In this document: one piece after another, positions 43,829 to 52,265 of the stretch
Layout of the letters: every line of letters starts with the position of its first letter
Numbering within the stretch: the stretch's first letter is position 1
Assembly (NCBI GenBank): GCA_009692305.1
Contig: SHZK01000008.1
Coordinates: 36,441 to 100,440, forward strand
Direction: 5' to 3'
Length of the DNA stretch: 64,000 bases
Origin: Gammaproteobacteria bacterium
GTDB taxonomy: Bacteria > Pseudomonadota > Gammaproteobacteria > Pseudomonadales > Pseudohongiellaceae
Program-made: the position numbers and the translations under genes
Notes under the pieces: generated by a model
What the model saw: only the letters and a program-made list of their open reading frames with translations
The model's database searches: none
What the model was told of the DNA's origin: nothing

Positions 43829-45220
43829 TCAATTCTTTTGCAGGCTCTCGCTACCCACTCTTGCGGTAGCGCTGGCAGTCTCAGGCGCTACAAAGCGCGC
43901 TGTGATCATACCTGTGGTCATCGACCCGTTCACGTTAAGTGCCGTACGCGCCATGTCGATCAGTGGTTCAATCGAAATCAGCAAGGCGACGATGGTAATC
44001 GGGAAGCCCAATACTGAAAAAACCACAATTGCGGCATTGGTGGCGCCACCACCTACCCCGGCGATACCGAAGGAACCGATCGCAATAATCAAAACCAGAT
44101 ACGCGATAAAGCCGAGATCAACCTCGACACCCATGGTGGGCGCAACCATCACCGCCAGCATCGCCGGGTAGATGCCCGCGCAGCCGTTCTGGCCAATGGT
44201 GGCGCCGAACGAGGCCGCGAGATTGGCAATCGGGGCAGGCACATTCAACTCTTCGATCTGCGCCCGAATCGTCAACGGAATAGTCGCCGCGGAACTGCGC
44301 GTAACGAAGGCAAAGGTGAGTACTGGCCACACTTTCTGGAAATAAGTTTTGACGTTGACGCCGAGCAGGGCAATGAGTCCCGCATGCACACCAAACATGA
44401 TGGCGATAGCGAGGTAGGAGGCCACCACAAAGGTAATCAGGGTAATTATGGCGTTGACATCTGAGGTGGCAATCACGCGCGTCATCAGGGCCAGCACACC
44501 ATAGGGTGTGAGGCTGATGACAATTTTTACGAGGCGCATAACTACTGCCTGCGTGGTCTCTACAAAGCCGCGGATGCGTTCGCCATGGGCGGGGCTGTCA
44601 TTGCCAGTGAGCAAGGCAGCTATGCCGAACAGGATGCCGAAGATCACCACAGCAATAATAGATGTATCACGTGCATTGGTCAGATCCAGGAAGATATTCT
44701 GCGGCACAAAACTCACCAGTGTGTCCGCCATCATACTGGTCGTGCCCACTGCTGAGCTCATCCGCGCTTCCAGTACCTCGGCCCGCGCCATTTCCTGCGC
44801 ACCACCGGTAAGATCGCCGGCATTGAGGTTAAACGCAGAGGCCATAACCACGCCGATTAATGCTGCCACCATGGTAGTGACAATGAGTACTCCGATTACC
44901 GTACCACCGATCTTGCCCAGTGATTTGACCTCGCCTATCTTGACCACGGCGGCAATCATCGTAATCAGTATCAGTGGCATGATGATCAGGCGTAACAGAT
45001 TGACGTAGGAGTTGGCGACGACATTGGTCCAAGCTAGGGTCTCGCTGGTGACCGCATTGCTCACGCCGAACACACCCTGCAGATAAAGACCAAACAGTGA
45101 ACCGGCGATGAGTCCCGCCAGCACCCGGCGCGACAGGCTCATTTGCATTTTACCCAGTTGAAACAGGCCGCTGAGGAGAGCTGTAAACAGCATCAGATTG
45201 ATAATGGCTAACATAGACAT
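43829..45220 (-). CDS. Dicarboxylate/amino-acid:cation symporter (DAACS), TcyP-like
   Basis: A 463-residue sodium- or proton-coupled transporter of the glutamate/cystine family. Membrane segments occupy most of the protein; hallmark motifs are the Ser-rich hairpin tip TFAFVTRSSAATIPL, GATIGQNGCAGIYPAML and GVGGGATNAAIVV. It is closest in feel to TcyP-type cystine/amino-acid symporters. I chose ATG 45220 because GAGGAA sits eight bases before it. It is flanked by ridA (39 bases downstream) and the cytochrome c gene (133 bases upstream), suggesting import of an amino-acid-like product of the periplasmic oxidation. Confidence 0.88.
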   Translation of the reverse strand: MSMLAIINLMLFTALLSGLFQLGKMQMSLSRRVLAGLIAGSLFGLYLQGVFGVSNAVTSETLAWTNVVANSYVNLLRLIIMPLILITMIAAVVKIGEVKSLGKIGGTVIGVLIVTTMVAALIGVVMASAFNLNAGDLTGGAQEMARAEVLEARMSSAVGTTSMMADTLVSFVPQNIFLDLTNARDTSIIAVVIFGILFGIAALLTGNDSPAHGERIRGFVETTQAVVMRLVKIVISLTPYGVLALMTRVIATSDVNAIITLITFVVASYLAIAIMFGVHAGLIALLGVNVKTYFQKVWPVLTFAFVTRSSAATIPLTIRAQIEELNVPAPIANLAASFGATIGQNGCAGIYPAMLAVMVAPTMGVEVDLGFIAYLVLIIAIGSFGIAGVGGGATNAAIVVFSVLGFPITIVALLISIEPLIDMARTALNVNGSMTTGMITARFVAPETASATARVGSESLQKN

Positions 45221-45353
45221 GGGCAGGGTTCCTCGCGTTGGACGCATGGCCAGCATGACGCTGGGGTCGGGATTGAGTATAGCTAGGTCCCGGCTAAAGA
45301 CCTAGGGAGGCTCTTATCAAGTTTGCCGGGCCAGAATCACTGGGATTTTTGCG

Positions 45354-45971
45354 CTATCTGCCCAAGGTATTGATATAACTGACCACATTCATTATGCCGC
45401 TGTCATCGCCAAGGGTGGTGGCCATGGTGCGCATCTGCGCACCGAATATGTCCTGGGGATGGGTGCCACGATAGCCCGCCATGAAATCCCGGAGTTGCGT
45501 AACCAGATACCAGTCATTCTGTCCGGCTAGCGCCGGTGCGTTGAAGCTGGGCAGGCCCTCGGCATTCTCTCCATGACAGCTGGCGCAGTTACTGTACAGT
45601 CGTTGGCCAGCGGCGACATCTCCGCTGATTGTCGGTGCTGCCGGTACATACGGCCAGCCACCAACCCATACCACGATGTCGTCAATACTGGCATCCGTGA
45701 GTTTGACAGCCATCGGTCGCATGGCAATGCCTTCGATGTCCTGCGGATGGGTACCGCGAATCCCGGCACGAAAATTTTCCAGTTGGCGGCGTAGGTAGGC
45801 GGCTTCCATTCCTGCCAGGCGTGGCGCCTGGATGCCTTCATTGCCGCCCCCTTCACTACCATGGCAGGTGGTGCAATAACGATCATTATAGGGTTCGCGC
45901 TCCGCGGCGGCATGCGCTGTGCTGCCAAATAACAGGCACAGTCCCAGTGCCACCATCAATCTACTGCTCAT
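45354..45971 (-). CDS. Dihaem cytochrome c (c4-like)
   Basis: The 205-residue protein has a signal peptide (LMVALGLCLLFGSTAHA) and two homologous ~85-residue halves, each with a CxxCH haem site (CTTCH, CASCH), a conserved GTHPQDI segment and a distal Met (AMRPMAVKL; AQMRTMATTL). This is the architecture of cytochrome c4-like soluble electron carriers. AGGAG lies nine bases before ATG 45971. It sits directly downstream of the flavin amine oxidase, a pairing known where the flavoenzyme uses cytochrome c, not oxygen, as electron acceptor. Confidence 0.93.
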   Translation of the reverse strand: MSSRLMVALGLCLLFGSTAHAAAEREPYNDRYCTTCHGSEGGGNEGIQAPRLAGMEAAYLRRQLENFRAGIRGTHPQDIEGIAMRPMAVKLTDASIDDIVVWVGGWPYVPAAPTISGDVAAGQRLYSNCASCHGENAEGLPSFNAPALAGQNDWYLVTQLRDFMAGYRGTHPQDIFGAQMRTMATTLGDDSGIMNVVSYINTLGR

Positions 45972-46040
45972 ACCTGTGTTGCTCCTGCTTCCTGCTTTGC
46001 CTATTGTTGCCATCATGCTTGCCGGGTCTGGTGCCGGCGC

Positions 46041-47618
46041 CTAGGCGAGTTCTGCGCGCACGCGTTTGTCCAGTTCCGCGATTGCCCATTGGGCCGACAT
46101 CACAGCACTCTCCTGCCAGGCACTGTGCATACTCATCTGGTCGCCGATGCAATAGTGGCGTCCATTAACGGGTGCCTGCAGCGTGTGATACATCTGTTCT
46201 TCAGCGTGACTCCAGCCACCGCGGGTGCGCTCCCAGCGGGCCGAGCAACCGAGCATATGGTTCATGCGATGCCAACCGACAGTGACCGGTTTTTCCACGA
46301 GATTGCGATAATTCGCATGCAGCTTTTCGCCATCATGAAGGTGCGCTTCGACGCGCTCCTCATGCGTCATCACCGTGTGATACATGCCACCACCGTAGTC
46401 ATAGGCTCCCAGCACTACTCCTTTCGCCTTGTGAATGCCGTGGTTGGGATACCAGATCTGGCCGCTCGGATTATTCATCCAGGAAATACCGCCATAAATA
46501 TCTTCTTGCTCCCAGAAGCGTTCTTTGGCCTGAAAAGCGGCCTTGTAGGCTTCCCCGCGCCGCGGGTATTTCATGGCACTGACATAGTCGGCAGGAAAAT
46601 TATGTTTGATGCCCACCATCAAGTGGGTCGGAATACAATTGAAACAGTAGTCCGCCTGCAAACTGTGACTGCTGCCGTCCTGGTCATAGTTGATGTCGAC
46701 GCCCTTATCATGCACCTGCACTGCGGTCACCATGGCGCGGTGGCGCACTTTGCCGGCAAGGCGTTGCTCCAGTGCCTTGATGGTCATGTCCATGCCGTTA
46801 ACTGGTTGCAGCAAAATGGGACCCGTGTCCCCTTCATTGGCGCCGAGCAGCATGCGACCCATGTTCGTTCGCAGCAGATCGCGGAACGCAATGATGTCCT
46901 GCTGCACGCCATGTTCGAGGAAACCGCCCTCGGCATAACCGGCGCGGAAACTACCGCGATACACGTTGTCCATGGTGAGATCGCCGAAGGAGCGAATCAT
47001 CCCCATCAATGTTTCTGCCTCCGCTTCAGAAAACGGCGCATCCATTTCACTGGCAGTCATGCCCTTGCTCATTACCTCGGCCATGAAGCCACGGGCATGG
47101 GTCGTGTATTCGATGTTGCGGATGCGCTTGCCGCCCAGGAGATTGTCGTCCTGCACCCAGGCCATCTTGTTTTCATTAATGAAGACTTCCAGCTCCACGC
47201 CCAGTTCCTTGCACAAGTGCAGCATGTTGCGGTGACTGCTGGGAATCCGCGCGGCGCCGGCGTTGAAATACATGTGCGGCTCAGCATCGAATTCGCAGTA
47301 CTGGCGGTTGCCGATTTCGTCGATGAGGTCGCCATGGCGCAGGGTGAGAATGCGCCCGCCACATCGGTGCGAAGCCTCAAGCACTGTGCATTCGTAGCCA
47401 AATTTACTTAATTCATAGGCAGTGGTAAGTCCGGACAAACCGCCACCAAGAATGGCGACTTGCTTGCGGGTTGCACCAAGCTGCAACAGGTCCAGTGACG
47501 CGGCTGCCGCACTTCCGGGCAACAAACCCAATGCAGTACCGGCATTAAGCGCCGCCGCAGTACCACCGGCAGCGGCCAATAAATTGAGGAATTCACGACG
47601 AGTAACTGACTTGGACAC
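46041..47618 (-). CDS. Tat-exported flavin monoamine oxidase family protein
   Basis: The 525-residue protein has a Tat signal (VTRREFLNLLAAAGGTAAAL) and an N-terminal FAD-binding motif VAILGGGLSGLTTAYELSK, followed by EASHRCGGRILTLRHGD. The C-terminal FAD segment is YCIGDQMSMHSAWQESAVMS. It belongs to the amine oxidase superfamily (monoamine oxidase, L-amino-acid oxidase, nicotine oxidoreductase). Export and the adjacent cytochrome c suggest a periplasmic dehydrogenase. The substrate (amine or amino acid) is unknown. The gene leads a minus-strand string with cytochrome c, symporter and exported RidA, and is divergent from a cupin gene. Confidence 0.92.
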   Translation of the reverse strand: MSKSVTRREFLNLLAAAGGTAAALNAGTALGLLPGSAAAASLDLLQLGATRKQVAILGGGLSGLTTAYELSKFGYECTVLEASHRCGGRILTLRHGDLIDEIGNRQYCEFDAEPHMYFNAGAARIPSSHRNMLHLCKELGVELEVFINENKMAWVQDDNLLGGKRIRNIEYTTHARGFMAEVMSKGMTASEMDAPFSEAEAETLMGMIRSFGDLTMDNVYRGSFRAGYAEGGFLEHGVQQDIIAFRDLLRTNMGRMLLGANEGDTGPILLQPVNGMDMTIKALEQRLAGKVRHRAMVTAVQVHDKGVDINYDQDGSSHSLQADYCFNCIPTHLMVGIKHNFPADYVSAMKYPRRGEAYKAAFQAKERFWEQEDIYGGISWMNNPSGQIWYPNHGIHKAKGVVLGAYDYGGGMYHTVMTHEERVEAHLHDGEKLHANYRNLVEKPVTVGWHRMNHMLGCSARWERTRGGWSHAEEQMYHTLQAPVNGRHYCIGDQMSMHSAWQESAVMSAQWAIAELDKRVRAELA

Positions 47619-47773
47619 GAAACTATCTCCCTACAATTCACCACAAACGGCATTGCTGCCGCAACTACTTGAATTTGCAAGCGGGCGCTGATTCAGCAAT
47701 TATGGCACCGCTTGACTCTCACTCTTTCTATCACAAGCTGCGCGATCACTCTCTGCGCAGGCAAGGAACCCTG

Positions 47774-48091
47774 ATGCTGGCAACCTATTACCCGGAATTA
47801 ATAAGCAATTTGCCCCGCTACGACGGTCGCTTCGAAGCCTATCAATTGGACGCGGCTGGATGCAAGGTGTTGCTGGCAAGTTATCCAGCAGGAACCGTAA
47901 TTCCTCCACACCAGCATGACACTGACAATGTGGGTGTGATTACTAGCGGTGAGCTGTTACTGACTATCAATGGCGCGACCCAGCGCATCGGAGCCGGTGA
48001 TTGGTATCACGTGCCAGCTCACACACTTCATGCCGCCGAGTTTCCACAAGCCACCGCAGAAATAGAATTCTGGTTTAATGCAGCTGGCTAA
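47774..48091 (+). CDS. Small cupin-domain protein
   Basis: A single cupin barrel. Motif 1 is PPHQHDTDNVGVITSGEL (two His and a following acidic residue) and motif 2 is HVPAHTLHAAEF. I prefer ATG 47774, giving 105 residues, because AAGGA lies six bases before it; an earlier ATG at 47702 would add 24 residues. It is probably a metal-binding sensor or enzyme. Position between the divergent amine oxidase and the convergent TonB receptor suggests a link to the catabolic cluster, but the function is not readable. Confidence 0.78.
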   Translation: MLATYYPELISNLPRYDGRFEAYQLDAAGCKVLLASYPAGTVIPPHQHDTDNVGVITSGELLLTINGATQRIGAGDWYHVPAHTLHAAEFPQATAEIEFWFNAAG

Positions 48092-48104
48092 GACGCGTTC
48101 TGCT

Positions 48105-50318
48105 TCAAAATGTACCATTCACCTTGAATGCCAGCGAGCGACCGGAACCCGAACAACGGTCTTCAATCTCCTCGATGATACCCGATGAGATGCGGCCCAA
48201 AAATCGCTGCCGCTCACGACAACCGAGGGTATTGTCCACATCGTTGACGTCCAGTCGATAGGTGATGCCGCGCGGATCCACGTATTCGACAAACAGGTTG
48301 GCGCGTGGATCACCGGCGACCAATTCAATGTCATCAATGTCATAACGCTTGTTATTGCCGTCATGACGATTCATCCAGCGTCCGCCCCAGTTCATGCGCC
48401 ACTGTGGCAGGTCATGCCGAAAGCCCATGGAGTTGAATCCACGCGCATCAAACTGGAAGCGGCGATCGATGCCGAGAAATGGATCTTCAATCTTCGAATC
48501 CTGCACTGACAGGCTCTGGGTGATCAGCAAGTTAGGCAGGTTAATCATGCGCATGCGCACACTCGCGTTCAGGCGCAGGCCATACGCAGTGCCATCACCG
48601 ATATTGCCGTTCGCCGATTCCAGCAATGTGGGTGATGTGGATACATCGATACGCTCGATGACGTCGTGGTGTTGATGATAATACACCGCCGCATCCGCTA
48701 CACCGGTGTCATTGGGTAGCCGATATTCGCCACTGACCTCGTATTTCCACAGCCACTGTTGACGCAGGTTGGCATTGCCCGCCTGGGTATTGGAATCTTC
48801 ATCCTGGTCATCATTGGAGGCGACGAAATCGGCAAAGGTCAATTGTCTGACTTCTTTCTCGATGGTGCCGCGCAGTTGCAGTTGCGGGTTCAAGTCAAAG
48901 CGAAAATCAAGCTTCGGCTTAACAAAATCAAAATCGCGTTTGTTGGTGACATCACCTGTCTGGGAAATTTCAGAAGTCTCATACAGAAGCGTTGTCTCGA
49001 GGGACATGCGCGGATTCAGCACCCAGTTGTGAATGGCGAAGGGTTCGTAACGAATCTCTTCGACGCTGGAATTGCCGTTCGCGACCAATTGCGGTACCAG
49101 CCCGCCTACAGCGGCTGATGGTGTGCCAGTCGTGCTGGCAAGGCCCAGCGCCAGGTTGGAGTCGAGTATCGTCTGCGCGCGTTCCGCGCCGACTTCTATA
49201 TCCTGGCCAGCGAACGCATCGAATGTATAGGAGCCGCGCACGATGCGCTCCCTGGTGACACTCGCCGTTTCAAGAAACAGGTTTTTCCTTTCAGTGCCGT
49301 TGGCAAGTACCTGAAAACGCTCGCGGGTCGAGCCTGCATTCGCTTCATTGGAGATGAACAATAGTTTGAACCTGTCTCCACCTGCAGTGAGGAATTCATA
49401 ATCGCCACCGACTTCCCAATTGTCCTGCTCAACTGGAATTGCTTCCCGATCCTCATTCACGGTATTGGGTGTTACGCGCAAATTTGTGGTCAGGCGCCGC
49501 ACTTTCGTGGAGTTGTCATTTTCACCATACAGGGCATTGATACGGGCACTGCTGTTGGCGCTGAACTGGTAGTCCAGATTGGAGCTGAATTCATAGGTGG
49601 TCTGTTTGCGAATCCGGTCTTCCCGCACCAGATCATTCAGGGAATAGTCACCCAGACGGCTGTTCTCCTTGGCAATGTTATTGTCATAGCCAGGATTCGC
49701 GGAGGCATTGACCACATAACTCAATCCGCCAGTTTGCCCACTCACAGACAAGGAACCACCTGGCTTGAGTTCATGATCGAGATAACGGGTGATGCTGCTT
49801 TCATAGGCGGTGCTGGTCGTAGACAGTTCCTCGAACAGCACCACGTTGATCACCTGACCACTGCCGCGCACGTCGAGTGCGCCGGAGGTGCCACGAATGA
49901 TCTCGATGTAGTTCACCTGGCTCGAGGTGATGCGGTCCAATTGGCCACTCGTCTGATTGTTCTTGCCTGCAGTGCGCTTGCCGTTGATGAGAATCTGATT
50001 GCCACCACTGCCACTGCCGAGACCGCGCCCGCCACTGGCCGGATTGCCACCACCAGGACCACCGGGGCCTCCGGAAAATCCTCGCGGTGGGCCGCCACCG
50101 CCGCCACTACCACCGGTGTTGCCCACCCCTGGTATGCGATCGAGCATGTCCTGCGCCGTAACCGGGTTGTATTCGGCGAAGTAATCGGCCGGATAGCGCA
50201 CGGTAGATTCGTCTCCCACATTGTCCTGCGCACTGCCAGCCATATGGAATACTGCTATAGAACCCAACATGGCCGCGCGCACCAGGCTGCGCAAACTGGA
50301 TTTGAGGGGAAGAAACAT
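48105..50318 (-). CDS. TonB-dependent outer-membrane receptor with glycine-rich plug insertion
   Basis: A 737-residue receptor. After a signal peptide the plug starts AQDMLDRIPGVGNT, followed by an unusual ~45-residue insertion of almost only Gly, Pro and Ser (GGSGGGGGPPRGFSGG...) before ILINGKRTAGK and IEIIRGTSGALDVRGSGQVI, which are standard plug motifs. The C-terminal ~600 residues are alternating beta strands ending in GTF, a typical outer-membrane final residue. It imports an unknown large ligand, plausibly the substrate of the exported enzymes upstream. Confidence 0.9.
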   Translation of the reverse strand: MFLPLKSSLRSLVRAAMLGSIAVFHMAGSAQDNVGDESTVRYPADYFAEYNPVTAQDMLDRIPGVGNTGGSGGGGGPPRGFSGGPGGPGGGNPASGGRGLGSGSGGNQILINGKRTAGKNNQTSGQLDRITSSQVNYIEIIRGTSGALDVRGSGQVINVVLFEELSTTSTAYESSITRYLDHELKPGGSLSVSGQTGGLSYVVNASANPGYDNNIAKENSRLGDYSLNDLVREDRIRKQTTYEFSSNLDYQFSANSSARINALYGENDNSTKVRRLTTNLRVTPNTVNEDREAIPVEQDNWEVGGDYEFLTAGGDRFKLLFISNEANAGSTRERFQVLANGTERKNLFLETASVTRERIVRGSYTFDAFAGQDIEVGAERAQTILDSNLALGLASTTGTPSAAVGGLVPQLVANGNSSVEEIRYEPFAIHNWVLNPRMSLETTLLYETSEISQTGDVTNKRDFDFVKPKLDFRFDLNPQLQLRGTIEKEVRQLTFADFVASNDDQDEDSNTQAGNANLRQQWLWKYEVSGEYRLPNDTGVADAAVYYHQHHDVIERIDVSTSPTLLESANGNIGDGTAYGLRLNASVRMRMINLPNLLITQSLSVQDSKIEDPFLGIDRRFQFDARGFNSMGFRHDLPQWRMNWGGRWMNRHDGNNKRYDIDDIELVAGDPRANLFVEYVDPRGITYRLDVNDVDNTLGCRERQRFLGRISSGIIEEIEDRCSGSGRSLAFKVNGTF

Positions 50319-50724
50319 ACGCCAGTGCTCTTGATGGAGAATAGGGATGGAATTATAAGAGCGAGGACCTGACTATGCTGTGACAAATTGTGTAAAGACC
50401 AGAGTTCAGTGGGCTCCGCACTCGCATGCTCGCTGCCGCAACAATGCCTGTGTACTCGCCCAACTTCCAGAATACTCGCCTGACTCATGCAGCCAGACGA
50501 ATCCGCTAGGTGATGGCTTAATTCGCCAACTTGCAGGCATCAAGCAACCACAACTCCGCATTAACACCTTGTTCTTCATACTATTCATTCCGTGGCCCGG
50601 TTATTGCAACACCTAAGCAATTGCGTCTGTACAACGGCCGCGGCACCTACTTCGACACCCGCGGCAATTCAGAAGTGATGGAATACAGCAACGGGCAGCA
50701 AGTCAATAACTAAATCTGTATCCT
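50319..50724. other. Gap with a possible remnant of a small secreted protein
   Basis: The TonB-receptor promoter should be near 50330-50450. On the plus strand, 50618-50713 encodes a coherent peptide (LRLYNGRGTYFDTRGNSEVM, then EYSNGQQVNN and stop) that looks like the end of a small secreted protein, but the preceding frame has no signal peptide or plausible start. I see nothing else. Confidence 0.4.
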
Positions 50725-51273
50725 TTATAAGTTCCAGTTTTCTGCTTGATTCGTTGGCTGCATGCTGCGATGGGTAGGTTTACACTGGCGCGCTATGATG
50801 GATTTGATTTCTATCAGGTTAAACTGATGCTCTTGAACGTGGAAAAGCAAATCGCGAATTTCGCTGGTTGTAAAAAAATCCGTCCACCCGACAAAATCCC
50901 TGAGTTCCGTTCCGAGCTCACTACTTGAATTAAGGATTTCATATCTGAATTTCAGTATTTCAGAGCTGGAGCTTCCGATCCCCAGTTCCTTGATCAATGC
51001 TCTTGCCTTTGTTACAGACTGGCGGGCTGCTGAACTGTACAGACCCAATCTCATAAGTCCACTTGGCTTCAGACAATTGCTGATCACCCTCCAGCCTTTG
51101 ACAGGATCTACCATATGGTGCAATACACCCACGCTCTCTACGATATCGAATTGCCTGTTCAACATTTCCAGGTCCAGCATATCCGCCTGCATATATTCAA
51201 TTTTCGTAATGCCAGATTCTACTGTCTTGAGTTTCGCATACGACGTGTCCCCGTCATTGATTAGCAACACCAA
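50725..51273 (-). pseudogene. Remnant of a SAM-dependent methyltransferase (C-terminal part)
   Basis: The translated 182 codons contain SYAKLKTVESGITKIEYMQA, DIVESVGVLHHMVDPVKGWR and LKPSGLMRLGLYSS, which are the post-I, IV and V regions of a class I methyltransferase, as found behind TPR domains in some bacteria. The SAM-binding glycine loop that should lie just before SYAKLKT is absent: the frame runs into unrelated sequence at about 51262. It is therefore N-terminally truncated and probably dead. An acetyltransferase gene starts 110 bases away in the opposite direction. Confidence 0.75.
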
Positions 51274-51382
51274 GAGGAGTATCTGTTGCTTCTTTCAATA
51301 GGTAATTGCTGGCAGGAAGAGATGATTGCGGTGATAATTCTGGAATGTTGAATTTGTGGGTGTCTGGTTTAAGGAGAATTCG

Positions 51383-52072
51383 TTGGCAAGCAGTCCCGGA
51401 TTTCTGTTGCAAAGATGGAAGGCGGCAAGACAGGGTGTGACAGTCTCGAGGTTGGGGATGGTGGCGCCTCAGTCGCAATTGATCATGGAAGAACACGCTA
51501 GCATCAAGAGTAGCAATATTGATCTGGCCGACAGTGAGACGCCACTGCAGATCGGTGCTTTCAGTTACATCCGCTCCGGTGGCAAGGCGCTGCATGTGAA
51601 AGAGATCGGGCGCTTCTGTTCCATCGGGCGCAACGTGATTCTGGGTGAGGCGCGTGCCAATCATCCGTTGTACTGGGTAGCAACGAGTCTGTCGGTCAGT
51701 CGCAAGTATCAGCCAGAACACACTCCCGTGACAATTGGCCATGATGTGTGGATCGCTCACGATGTGGTCATCATGGCCGGTGTAACAATTGGCACCGGAG
51801 CGGTCGTCGGTCGCAATGCCATCGTGACCAAGGATGTGGAGCCCTATCAGATTGTGGCGGGTAATCCGGCGCGTGCCATTCGCTATCGTTTCAATGCAGA
51901 CCAGCGGCATGCACTGCTAGCGAGTGAGTGGTGGAACCTTGACTACGAGGCTCTCAAGACGCTCTCGTTCCGCGATGTGGATGCGTTTCTGATTGCCGTG
52001 CAAGGCATCACGACGAAAGCGCATTACAGGAAGATCGCTGTGCGCAATCAGAAAGTCTTTGTACTGAAGTAG
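51383..52072 (+). CDS. CatB-related O-acetyltransferase (hexapeptide repeat)
   Basis: A left-handed beta-helix acetyltransferase of 229 residues. The hexapeptide region includes SYIRSGGKALHVKEIGRFCS, IGHDVWIAHDVVIMAGVTIG, TGAVVGRNAIVTKDV and EPYQIVAGNPARAIRYRF, as in xenobiotic and sugar acetyltransferases. The TTG at 51383 is chosen because AAGGAG lies six bases upstream. It probably transfers acetyl groups to a surface sugar or small molecule, and stands alone next to the methyltransferase remnant. Confidence 0.87.
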   Translation: MASSPGFLLQRWKAARQGVTVSRLGMVAPQSQLIMEEHASIKSSNIDLADSETPLQIGAFSYIRSGGKALHVKEIGRFCSIGRNVILGEARANHPLYWVATSLSVSRKYQPEHTPVTIGHDVWIAHDVVIMAGVTIGTGAVVGRNAIVTKDVEPYQIVAGNPARAIRYRFNADQRHALLASEWWNLDYEALKTLSFRDVDAFLIAVQGITTKAHYRKIAVRNQKVFVLK

Positions 52073-52124
52073 TCCCGTTGCAGTGACGCCTCGAGTTATC
52101 ACCTCACTGCGGCCGCCACATCGC

Positions 52125-52265
52125 CTAGCCACCTTCCTGCTTTGCATTGCCCAGCATGTCCAGCAACGGAGATGCACGCGTAGACAGTCCGATCGGTGTA
52201 TCGTCTTCCTCGTCAGGATTGCCTGAAGGCCGTTGCGCCTTCTGCAACGCCCAGTCCCCGCTCAA
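52125..52265 (-). CDS. 46-residue frame overlapping the radA stop
   Basis: A short frame begins with TTG at 52265, overlapping the TGA of radA by two bases, with GGAAG just upstream. It encodes 46 residues, acidic in the middle (NPDEEDDTPIGLSTRASPLL) and ending LDMLGNAKQEGG. The IGLSTRASPLLDML stretch resembles the C-terminus of the small DUF1840 proteins, but the N-terminal part of that family is missing. It may be a coupled small gene or a truncated relic. Confidence 0.45.
   Translation of the reverse strand: MSGDWALQKAQRPSGNPDEEDDTPIGLSTRASPLLDMLGNAKQEGG

Noticed and set aside
46089..47411. A 440-codon open frame on the plus strand opposite the flavin amine oxidase
   Set aside because: It mirrors the real gene; its translation is His/Thr-rich with no domain, signal or ribosome-binding site, while the minus strand has clear FAD motifs.
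51254..51910. A 218-codon minus-strand frame opposite the acetyltransferase
   Set aside because: The plus strand carries hexapeptide repeats; the minus reading has no family resemblance.
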